From positions 8,081 through 72,080 of the forward strand of contig JAGZJZ010000031.1 of NCBI GenBank assembly GCA_018365455.1: a stretch of 64,000 nt of DNA, read 5' to 3'. Below are positions 18,077 to 27,800 of the stretch, in pieces (the first letter of the stretch is position 1; each line of letters begins with the position of its first letter). The notes under the pieces were generated by a model, which saw only the letters and a program-made list of their open reading frames with translations, searched no databases and was not told the origin of the DNA. The position numbers and the translations under genes are program-made. The stretch is from Clostridiales bacterium. Its GTDB lineage: Bacteria; Bacillota; Clostridia; Lachnospirales; Lachnospiraceae.

Positions 18077-19165
18077 GTGATATCAAATCAAATTTTACAA
18101 AATACTCTCGATGGTCTGAAGGCGATCGCAAGAGTAGATCTGTGTATTGTAGACACAGAAGGAAGCATGCTTGCAACTACATTTCCGGAGGCAGATGAAT
18201 ACAGGGAGTCGGCCATGGCGTTTGTATCCTCTCCGGCAGACAGTCAGGTACTGGCGGGACATCAGTTCTTTAAAGTATTTGATGAACATCAGCTTGAGTA
18301 TGTACTGATCGCAGATGGCAGCAGCGAAGATGTGTACATGATCGGAAAGCTGGCAGTTTTCCAGATCCAGAATCTATTAATTGCTTATAAAGAAAGGTTC
18401 GACAAAGATAACTTTATCAAGAACCTGCTTTTAGACAACCTTTTATTGGTGGATATATACAACCGTGCCAAGAAGCTACATATTGAAACGGATGTAAGGC
18501 GTGTGGTATTTATCCTGGAGACCAGTTATGAGAAAGACAATACTTCTTTAGAGAATGTACGTACTTTCCTGGGAGGCAAATCAGGTGATTTTATTACTGC
18601 AGTGGATGAGAAGAGCATCATCGTAGTAAAAGAACTGGTGAATACCGAAGGCTATCCGGAAATGGATAAAGTAGCCAAAAGTATCATAGACTGTCTGGGA
18701 TTGGAAAAAAGGGAAAAGGCACATATTGCCTATGGAACAATTGTAGGAGAAATCAAGGAAGTGTCCAGATCTTATAAAGAAGCCAGAATGGCATTGGACG
18801 TAGGCAAGATTTTCTTCAGCGAACGCAATGTGATTGCGTATAGTTCCCTTGGAATCGGACGACTCATCTATCAGCTGCCGATTCCGCTGTGTAAAATGTT
18901 TATCCGGGAGATCTTTGATGGTAAATCACCGGATGATTTTGATGAAGAGACATTAACGACGATTAATAAATTCTTTGAAAACAGCCTGAATGTTTCAGAA
19001 ACTTCAAGACAGCTCTATATTCATAGAAATACGCTTGTTTACCGTTTGGATAAGCTGCAGAAGAGCACCGGACTGGATCTTAGAGTATTTGAAGATGCAA
19101 TTACCTTTAAGATCGCTTTGATGGTAGTAAAATATATGAAATATATGGAGACACAGGATTATTAA
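18077..19165 (+). CDS. CdaR/PucR-type helix-turn-helix regulator
   Basis: The start chosen is GTG at 18077, 7 bases after GGAGTG; the GTG at 18068 touches the ribosome site. The 362-residue protein has an N-terminal sugar-diacid-recognition-like domain (VDLCIVDTEGSMLATT), a GGDEF-like central region (about 130-240) and a C-terminal PucR-type HTH_30 domain (ETSRQLYIHRNTLVYRLDKL). Members sense small acids such as glycerate or glucarate. The gene is monocistronic as far as visible and has no sugar-acid enzymes next to it, so the ligand is unknown. Confidence 0.85.
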   Translation: MISNQILQNTLDGLKAIARVDLCIVDTEGSMLATTFPEADEYRESAMAFVSSPADSQVLAGHQFFKVFDEHQLEYVLIADGSSEDVYMIGKLAVFQIQNLLIAYKERFDKDNFIKNLLLDNLLLVDIYNRAKKLHIETDVRRVVFILETSYEKDNTSLENVRTFLGGKSGDFITAVDEKSIIVVKELVNTEGYPEMDKVAKSIIDCLGLEKREKAHIAYGTIVGEIKEVSRSYKEARMALDVGKIFFSERNVIAYSSLGIGRLIYQLPIPLCKMFIREIFDGKSPDDFDEETLTTINKFFENSLNVSETSRQLYIHRNTLVYRLDKLQKSTGLDLRVFEDAITFKIALMVVKYMKYMETQDY

Positions 19166-19178
19166 GAAAAGGGTATTT

Positions 19179-19613
19179 ATGGAACTCTCTGCTATGGAGC
19201 GTGTTGCAAACACGTTTTGGAATTTCAGAGGGTTCTTCCTTTGCCCGGAGAGTACAATACGCGCTTGGTACCGATTCTGTAAAAGAACTGCTGTGAATAA
19301 TTTACAGAATTTGGAATAAGATAGGAGTGTAAAAGAAATACGCTTTTACAGGATTATCCGGCACTTGCGGTAGAGCGTGTTTTAAAATTGCTTTCTGGCA
19401 GCTGTGCGACCCAGTTTGTGGGAGATTTGTCCCGGATGAAGGGCGCGTAGCGGGCTGCGTAACCTGAATTCGGGGCAAATATACCGCAAAGTGGGGCGTG
19501 CAGATGGCGGGAATGAATTTTCAAACACGCTCTATGCAGGAATCAAGTATGCAGAGGATTTTGAAGCAGGGGAATTGCTGTTTCAGGATCTTTCTTTTAA
19601 AGGAGACATATAA
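19179..19613 (+). pseudogene. Possible gene remnant interrupted by a MITE
   Basis: The 447 bases between the CdaR-type gene and the S41 protease have no intact gene. Joining the flanks of the MITE across its TA duplication restores one frame that ends in YAGIKYAEDFEAGELLFQDL, then a TAA sharing one base with the S41 protease ATG. That stop-start junction is typical of translational coupling. Upstream of the MITE the same frame has a stop near 19317, and another frame reads well (GISEGSSFARRVQYALGTDS), which suggests frameshift decay. The family is not recognised. Three perfect inverted repeats also lie here (19274-19310, 19328-19350 and CGTGTTGCAAACACG near 19200). Confidence 0.3.
19371..19534. 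mobile_element. 162-bp MITE with IS5-like terminal inverted repeats and TA duplication
   Basis: The left end GAGCGTGTTTTAAAATTG (from 19373) and right end GAATTTTCAAACACGCTC (to 19532) are inverted copies with few mismatches. TA flanks each side. It has no coding capacity. The same ends occur at 16282, 32202, 46757, 49060 and at the insertion sequence end at 63892, so it is likely mobilised in trans. Confidence 0.8.
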
Positions 19614-20869
19614 TGGAAGATGACAAGCGGTTTTTTAAGGGGTTTTTGTGTGGGCTGTGTGTAACTGCCGTGTTAGGGCTGGCAGCGTATTTTATTTCCG
19701 GCCAGATTGTGAACAGTAATTTGTTTAACGCCGGGCAGGAATCCCAGAAAGAGACACTGCCAAATGAAAAACAGACAGAAGAACTTTTGAAACTGGATGA
19801 TGGAAAAGTCCAAAAGAAAATCGATGAAATAGAGGATGTAATTAATCAGTATTATCTAAATGATGCCGATGTTGAACGGGTTGAAACACAGCTGTATAAA
19901 GGGTTGGTGAAGGGCCTGGAAGATCCTTATTCTAATTATTATACAAAAGAAGAGATGGAACAGCTGCAGGAATCAAATGCAGGTACATACAGCGGAATTG
20001 GTGCTGTTATGATGCAGGATAAAGTGACAAAACTGATCACCATAGCCAGGTGTTATGACGGATTTGGAGCCGCTGAGGCAGGGTTGCTGCCGGGAGATAT
20101 CTTATACAAAGTAGAGAATCAGGATGTAAGCGGACTGGATTTGAATCAGGTCGTAGCGCTGATCAAAGAAAAAAAAGACGGTTCTGTTCAAATGGAAGTA
20201 AAACGAGAAGGAAGCGAAGAACCGGTCAAAGCAGAGGTTCAGGTAGGAGCTGTAGAGATGCCTACCGTAAGCAGCGAAATGCTGGATCATAAAATTGGAT
20301 ATATTGCCATTTCGGAGTTTGACGGCGTTACAGAGAAGCAGTTTGAGGATGCATTGATAAAACTGGAAGGTGAATCAATGGAAAAACTCATTATTGACCT
20401 TCGCAATAACCCGGGCGGTGTTCTGCAGGTGGCTTGTAAGATGCTGGATCAGATTCTGCCGGAAGGCTTAATTGTATATACAGAGGATAAGTATGGAAAT
20501 AAAAAAGAATATAAATCAGACGCGGAACATCAGTTTACCAAGCCAATGGTAATCCTGGTAAATGGAAACAGCGCCAGCGCATCAGAAGTATTTGCGGGAG
20601 CCGTGAAAGATTATGGAATCGGAACGCTGGTAGGAACAACTACCTTTGGAAAAGGAATTGTGCAGGGGTACAAAACCCTAAGCGATGGTACGACATTGAA
20701 ATTGACCATTGAAAAATATTATACACCAAAAGGAAATAATATCCACGGAGTTGGAATAGACCCGGATGTAGAAGTAAAACTGGATGAGTCACTGGAAAAA
20801 AAGGTGGCATTAAACCATGAAGAAGATAATCAGCTGCAAAAAGCAATTTCCGTTTTGGAGGAAAAGTAA
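19613..20869 (+). CDS. S41-family C-terminal processing peptidase (CtpA-like), membrane-anchored
   Basis: The 418-residue protein has one N-terminal membrane helix (about 8-30), an S41 N-terminal helical region, a PDZ domain at about 115-200, and the S41 protease core. The catalytic serine lies in GNSASASEVFAG and the lysine in TTTFGKGIVQ, about 25 residues later, so the Ser-Lys dyad is intact. It should cleave C-terminal tails of extracytoplasmic proteins. AAAGGAG is 8 bases before the ATG. A sigma-like gene lies 21 bases downstream in the same operon. Confidence 0.95.
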   Translation: MEDDKRFFKGFLCGLCVTAVLGLAAYFISGQIVNSNLFNAGQESQKETLPNEKQTEELLKLDDGKVQKKIDEIEDVINQYYLNDADVERVETQLYKGLVKGLEDPYSNYYTKEEMEQLQESNAGTYSGIGAVMMQDKVTKLITIARCYDGFGAAEAGLLPGDILYKVENQDVSGLDLNQVVALIKEKKDGSVQMEVKREGSEEPVKAEVQVGAVEMPTVSSEMLDHKIGYIAISEFDGVTEKQFEDALIKLEGESMEKLIIDLRNNPGGVLQVACKMLDQILPEGLIVYTEDKYGNKKEYKSDAEHQFTKPMVILVNGNSASASEVFAGAVKDYGIGTLVGTTTFGKGIVQGYKTLSDGTTLKLTIEKYYTPKGNNIHGVGIDPDVEVKLDESLEKKVALNHEEDNQLQKAISVLEEK

Positions 20870-20890
20870 GCAGGATAAAGGAGTGAAAAT

Positions 20891-21739
20891 ATGCAGGAAA
20901 AAATTATATTTCGTGAGATGTTAAGTGAATTAAAGGCATATGCAGATACAAAGAACAACATGTTAAGCCAAGAGGAGATCAAAGAGTTTTTTAAAAATGC
21001 ACATCTCACCGATGCGCAGTACGGATTTATTTATGAGTATCTTGGAAGCCAGAAAATAACGGTAGAAGGTTACCAAAGTGGAGTTACTGAAGCGGAGGAG
21101 GACACTGTTAATGATGATCAGGCAGAAACACCCATTCAGGATTCCGGGGAAGAAGATACTTTTTTGAACATGTATCTGGAAGATCTGGCGGCTAGCGAAA
21201 TCCCGGAACTGTCAGAAGAAGAGGAACTCGCACTTTTTAATCAGGCAGCAGGTGGGGACGCCATGGCAAAAAGCCGGCTTATTGAACAGAACCTGAAACG
21301 AGTTTATGATCTGGTAATGGAATACAACAATACCCAGCTTCCCAAGAGTGATCTGATCCAGGAAGGGAATGTAGGTTTGATTCTGGTCATGGATGCGCTG
21401 AAGCAGCAGAAAACACTTTCGGAGTATCAGGAATATATGAAAAAAGAAATCCTGCAGGTATTGGATGACGCAGAGCAGGAACAAAAAGATTTCAAGCATG
21501 ATGACCAGCAGATTGTGGAGCAGGTCAATTATTTGAATGAAGCGATTAAGAATCTGGAAGAGGATCTGGAGAGAAAGGTAAGCCTGGAAGAATTATCCGC
21601 ATATATTGAAATGCCGGCAGAAGAAATAGAAGGGATTTTAAAAATGGCAGGAGATGAGATTGAATTAAAGGATCAGGGGCATCCGCACCAGGGCGGACAC
21701 CATCATCATGACGGTTGTCATCATGAGGATGACCAGTAG
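20891..21739 (+). CDS. Truncated sigma-70-like protein with histidine-rich C-terminus
   Basis: The 282-residue protein carries an acidic N-terminal part (1-90), then sequence like sigma region 1.2 (EDTFLNMYLEDLAASEIPEL), region 2.1-2.2 including the core-RNA-polymerase-binding DLIQEGNVGLI, and later a region 3-like helix pair (VSLEELSAYIEMPAEEIEG). The aromatic DNA-melting region 2.3, the -10-reading region 2.4 and region 4 are missing. The tail HPHQGGHHHHDGCHH can bind metal ions. It could compete for core polymerase or act as a metal-responsive adaptor; both ideas are inference. It shares an operon with the S41 protease. Confidence 0.75.
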   Translation: MQEKIIFREMLSELKAYADTKNNMLSQEEIKEFFKNAHLTDAQYGFIYEYLGSQKITVEGYQSGVTEAEEDTVNDDQAETPIQDSGEEDTFLNMYLEDLAASEIPELSEEEELALFNQAAGGDAMAKSRLIEQNLKRVYDLVMEYNNTQLPKSDLIQEGNVGLILVMDALKQQKTLSEYQEYMKKEILQVLDDAEQEQKDFKHDDQQIVEQVNYLNEAIKNLEEDLERKVSLEELSAYIEMPAEEIEGILKMAGDEIELKDQGHPHQGGHHHHDGCHHEDDQ

Positions 21740-21824
21740 ATAGAAAGATATTAAGAAATTCAAATAAAATGGTAAGAAAATCATATGAGTTTTTCTGACA
21801 CTTTTTGGTAAGATAGATTTACAT

Positions 21825-21851
21825 CTGAATATTTTTTGTTCGAATATTCAG
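21825..21851. promoter_or_regulatory. Inverted repeat before the GH2 gene
   Basis: CTGAATATT and AATATTCAG, perfect 9-bp arms with a 9-base spacer, lie 29 bases before the ATG at 21880. It is a candidate operator for a sugar-responsive regulator. The gap 21740-21879 also has T-rich DNA but no clear sigma-A promoter that I can fix. Confidence 0.4.
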
Positions 21852-21879
21852 TGAATAATCAAAAAGATGGAGGGAAAAC

Positions 21880-24800
21880 ATGAAAAAACGATTAGTGGCA
21901 TTGGGGTTAACATTGTGTATGGTTTGTTCCAGCATAAGCATGACAGCTTTTGCCAGGGAAGAGCCGGCGGTATCCTTGCTTTCCAGTGAGAATGAGGCCG
22001 ACAGAAGCATGTTGTTCAATGATGGCTGGAAGTTCTTATTGGGAGATCCAGGCGGTGCGGAAAGTAAAGATTTTGACGATACTTCCTGGCGCAGTCTGGA
22101 TCTTCCTCACGATTGGAGTATTGAATTTGATTTTAATTACAATTCTCCTGCGACATCGGAATGCGGATATCTGGATGGGGGTACCGGCTGGTACCGTAAA
22201 ACGTTCGTACTGCCCGAATCTATGAAGGACAAAGAGATTTCCATTGATTTTGGCGGCATTTATATGAACAGCACCACCTATGTGAATGGGAAATCCGTAG
22301 GCAACTATCCATATGGCTATATGCCATTTACATATAATATTACGGATGAACTGGTCTGCGACGGCAAAACCAAAAACGTAATTGCCGTTAAGGTCGTAAA
22401 CCAGCTGCAGTCCAGCAGATGGTATTCCGGAAGCGGTATTTACCGGGATGTGCATCTCACCGTGACAGATAAAGTCCATGTGGATCACTGGGGCACACAG
22501 ATTACCACACCGGATATAGAAAATGGATCCGGTAAAGTAGACGTTACCACCAAGGTAAAAAATGATACGGATAAGGAACAGACCGTTCAGGTTCGCCAAA
22601 CTGTAATGGATGGAAACGGACAAGCGGTGACAGAACCGGTGACATCTGAAGACGTAACACTTCCATCCGGTGAGACTCAGCCGGTCTCCCAGACCACCAC
22701 GGTAGCAGATCCTGCACTCTGGTCAACAAAAGATCCGAACCTCTACTATCTGAAGACGGATATTGTAAAAGGGGATAAGGTTCTGGATTCCAGCGAAAGC
22801 AGATTTGGTTTCCGTTACTTTGAATTCACCACCGACAACGGATTTTACTTAAATGGTGAGTGGATGAAATTACACGGTGTCTGCATGCATCATGACCAGG
22901 GATCACTGGGGGCAGTTGCCAACTACACGGCGATAGAGCGGCAGATGCGCATCATGAAGGATATGGGCGTAAATGCGATCCGTGTTACCCATAATCCGGC
23001 CGATGATAAGCTGATTGAAATTTGTGACAAGATGGGGCTTATGGTAATCGATGAAGCCTTTGATACCTGGCAGGGAGGTAAGAAAACCTATGATTATGGC
23101 AGGTTTTTTACCAAAGCGGCAACTCATCCGGATGCAGCACCGGGACAGACCTGGGCAGAATTTGATATTAAGAATATGGTAGAACGGGGTAAGAACTACC
23201 CATCCATTATTATGTGGTCTATCGGGAATGAGATATGGACAACGAACAGTTCCGAGGGTGTACAGACTGCCAAAAATCTGGTGAAGTGGGTAAAAGAAAT
23301 AGATACTACCAGACCTACAACTATCGGAGAAGATAAATTCCGCGGAAACATGAGCGATACAAGCTCTAATCTGGGCAATGCCAATATGGTGGCGGTATTT
23401 GATGCCGTAGATGTTCCGGGACTTAACTACAGTGAGAACCGATATGATGCGCAGCACCGGGAAAAACCCGATTGGGCACTGTATGGTTCGGAAATCGCTT
23501 CAGCAACCAGCAGCCGAGGTGTTTATGCTCACCCGGATACCGTGAACAGCGGTGCATCGATTCCTTTTCAGCAGTCCTCTTATGATACGGATTGCGTAGG
23601 CTGGGGAAGAACGGCACAGGATTCACTGGTCAGAGACCGGGACAGAAAGTTTGTTGCAGGAGAATTTGTGTGGACAGGCTTTGATTATATCGGAGAACCT
23701 ACACCATGGAATCAGTCTACCACCACACCGCCTAAGAGCTCTTACTTTGGCATCGTGGATACTGCAGGACTTCCAAAGGATTCTTATTATCTATACCAAA
23801 GCCAGTGGACTGACGTAAAAGATAATCCGATGGTTCATATCCTGCCTCACTGGAATTGGGAAGACAGTAACCTGAAATCCAAAGTAACAGACCGGAACGG
23901 TAAAATTCCGGTACGTGTCTATACCAACGCTCGTTCCGTAGAACTGTATTTTAAGGCGGCAGACGACACCAGTGAAGGTATCGGAACCTTGGTTGACCAG
24001 AAGAAGACATTTGAAACCGTTACACCATATAAAAATGTTGCAGAAGTAAAAGACAATAAAGATCAGGAATACCAGCAGACAGCAGACGGCAAACTCTATC
24101 TGGAGTGGCGTATGGACTATAAACCAGGTACCTTAACTGCAGTTGCTTATGACAAAGACGGTCAGAAAATTGCCGAGGACGTAGTTGCCAGTGCAGCCGA
24201 TCCTGCAGCAGTAAGCCTGAAGCCCGAAAAAAATGTACTTACAGCAGACGGAAGAGACATTTCTTATGTTGAAGTGGATATCACAGATGCAGATGGAACG
24301 GTAGTTCCCACCGCAGATAATGAAGTGATCTTCAACGTATCCGGCAATGGTAAAATCGTAGGCGTGGATAATGGAGATGCTTCCAGTCATGAACGGTATA
24401 AGGATACCAATGGCATATGGAAGAGAAAAGCATTTAATGGGAAAGCAGTCGTATTAGTGCAATCCACAAAGGATGGAGGAAGCTTTACCCTGACTGCATC
24501 ATCAGAAGGATTAAGAGGCGATTCTGTCAATGTATTTACCACTGAGACACCGGTTGCGGCAGATCAGATTCTGGGATACAATGCAAAAGCAGTTACTGCA
24601 ATTCTGGGAGAAAAAGTGAATCTTCCTGAAAAAGTGGAAGCTGTATACGGTGATGGCTCCAAACGGAAACTGAGTGTCAAATGGGATGATATTCCGAAAG
24701 AATTGCTGGAAAAAGAAGGCGTATTCCAGGCAGCTGGTACGGTTGAGACCGGTGACCGGATTGAAATCAAAGTTACGATAATCGGTATTCTTGGCATTAA

Positions 24801-27800
24801 AGATGTGAGAGTGGTTACCGGAGTGAACGAAATACCACAGCTTCCGGATACTGCAGAGCTGGTTTACACAGATGGCAGCCAGAAGAAAGTAAATGTGACC
24901 TGGGGAGCAATTACACCGGAACAGGTTGCCCAGACTGGTGAGTTTGAAGTTAAGGGAACACTGGAAGGAATCGAAAAATACAGCGCCAAAGCGATTGTAA
25001 GGGTAACAGAAGAGCTTGTTTATGCGAAAAATATTGCTACCAGAGTGGGCAGTGCGTTATATCCCAAGCCTTCCGCTTCCTACAACAATGTAGATGACTA
25101 TGTAAACAACCATGACAATAATATGTCTTCCAATATTAATGACGGCAATATCTCCAGAACACCATCCTGGAATAACTGGGTAAATGGTAACGGTGATAAG
25201 AAGGAATCCTGGGTTCAGCTGGAATTTGAAGAAGCAGCCCAGATCGGAAAAGCAGGCATACATTTCTATACGGACGGACAGACCAGGAAACCTGCAAAGG
25301 TAACGATTCAGACCAGTATGGACGGAACGACCTGGACAAACGCAGCAAACCAGGATCATGTAGATGATTTTGGCGATGCAGCAGAGGATTGGGCAAAAGA
25401 ATATCCGGTTAATTTTGATCCGGTAACAGCCAAGTTTGTACGTATCCTGATGGAAGGCCAGCCAAAGGACGGCGGATTTAAACCGGTGGGCATATCCGAG
25501 TTAAAAGTATACACCGGAGTTACAGCTGCCTCCGAAACAGCAGCATTAGAAGACCTGCAGGTAAACGGAGAAACCATCGAAGGATTTGCAGCAGAGCAGT
25601 TTAACTATACGGTAACTTCTGCATATCCCTATGAAATCCCTGCTGTTACTGCAAAAGCGAAAGATCATGGAAGTGTCTTCGTCATACCGGCTCAGACCAT
25701 TGATGAACAGACGAAAGTATTCGTAAAGAGTGAATCAGGAGAAGCAGAGGCAGTGTACACGGTCAGCTTTGAAAAAATGCCGCTGAAGCTGAATCAGGCT
25801 GAAATATCCATGGCAAATACAACGATTCCGGAAAATTCCTCAGAAGTAATTACAACCAAAGCAATCTTAGAGGACGGAACGGTTCTTGACAGCAGCCTTG
25901 CAGGCGTGGAATATAAGTTATCTTCCAGAGATGGGGCAAAAGCAGAGATCAGCAAGGGAAAATTAAATGCAATCAGAGAAGGAACTCTAACGATTCAGTC
26001 AGAAGTGACTTATAACGGAGTTGTAATCAAAGCAGATCCGGTGAAAGTTACGATTGAGAAAAATAAAGAAGAAATACAGATTACTTCCTATGAAGAAGTT
26101 CGTATATCCACTAAACCGGGAGTTGCACCCGAACTGCCGGGTACCGTAAAAGCTTCTGTGGATGGCAGCTTTGACAGGGATGTGGAAGTAACCTGGGACA
26201 GCATTTCAGAAGCGGATTACGCAGAGTTTGGCAGTATCAAAATCCGTGGATTTGTAGTGGGGCAGAATCTTCGTCCTACGGCAGTAATTGAAGTAAAAGA
26301 CGTGGCAGCGGCTATGCAGTACGCCCTTGCTACACCGGTAAATGTAATACCAGCCTTGCCTGAGACAACTACCGTGTACTACAGCGATGGAACGGCAGTT
26401 TCAGAAGTTCCCGTAACATGGGAAGAAATGAGCCAGGAGCAGTTTAATGTGGCAAATGATACTATGGTAACCGTACAGGGAACAGCAGAAAAAGATGGCA
26501 CCACAGTTCCCGTAACCGCACAGGTTCGCGTAACCTCCACCAATGTGGAAACCTCAGAAAATTATTACCAGCTGCGGAACGGATATGAACTGCCATTTGC
26601 AGTTGCATCCTTTACCAATGACGGGGCAGATTCTACAGACCGAGTTTATAAATTAAATGACGGCAACATCAGTTTTGCACAACAGGATGCACAGGGCAAA
26701 AATATCTGGTGCAACTGGCAGCGTGTAGGAAGGCAGAGCGACTGGGTTGGCGTAATCATGGCAAAAGAGGGAGATGTGGTAGAGCGGTTTGCGGACAGCC
26801 TGAAAGTAGGATTTTTCAAGGAGTCTGGTACATCCGGAATACAGTATCCCACAACATATAAAGTGGAGTATTACACCGGTCCTCTGGACTTTGCAGTTCC
26901 CGGATTTTCAGAGGTGAAAAACCCAAGAGGACATATTGAAGAAATTGCAGATCATCCATTCAATGATGATGCAAACTGGACAGAAGTTACGTATCTGAAT
27001 GATGCCGGAGAGACAGTGGATACACCGCCTGTAATCGTGTCGGAAGATATGACAAACATTCAATTCGTTCCTGTTAAAACATGTATTGTGCGTGTGAATA
27101 TGGAGTCTTCGTCATCAAATGCGTTTGGTATTACCGAGATTCAGGCATTTGGAAAAAATGTACTGCCGCAGACGGACTACCAGGTAATTGATTTAAAGGC
27201 CGGGGAAACCTCAATTGAAGGATTTGACCAGGAGGTCAAAGATTATGTGGTAAACCTGAGCAACGATACCATTCCTCAGATATCAGCTGAATGGGAGAAT
27301 AATGCTTCCGTAACAATATTACAGGCAACAAAAGCAAACCCAAAAGCAAAAGTAATCATGCTTGCGGAAAACGGAATGCCGGACACACAGAAAATATATA
27401 CCGTTAAATTCAACATCCCCACAGACCGGACAAATCTGGATCAGGCGATAGCAGATGGGAAGGCTGTGGAAGAAGGAAAATATACAAAGGCATCTTACCG
27501 ATACCTGGCGGATGCATTAAAAGAAGCCGGGGAATTAAAAGCAGATGCCCTGCAAGGCCAGATTAATGACGCAGTTCGGGCAATTTACTCTGCAATCGAA
27601 GGCTTGACCGAGAAAGCAGATGTAACAGAGCTGGTACAGGCACTTCAGACCGCAGATAAGATGATCGAAATGTCTGATGCCTATACACCGGATTCTTTAA
27701 GCGGTCTGCCGGCAGCAATCAGTAATGCCCAGAAAGTCAGGGATAAAGATACCGCTACACAAAAGCAGGTAAATGAAGCTGCGAAGGTATTAAATGAAGA

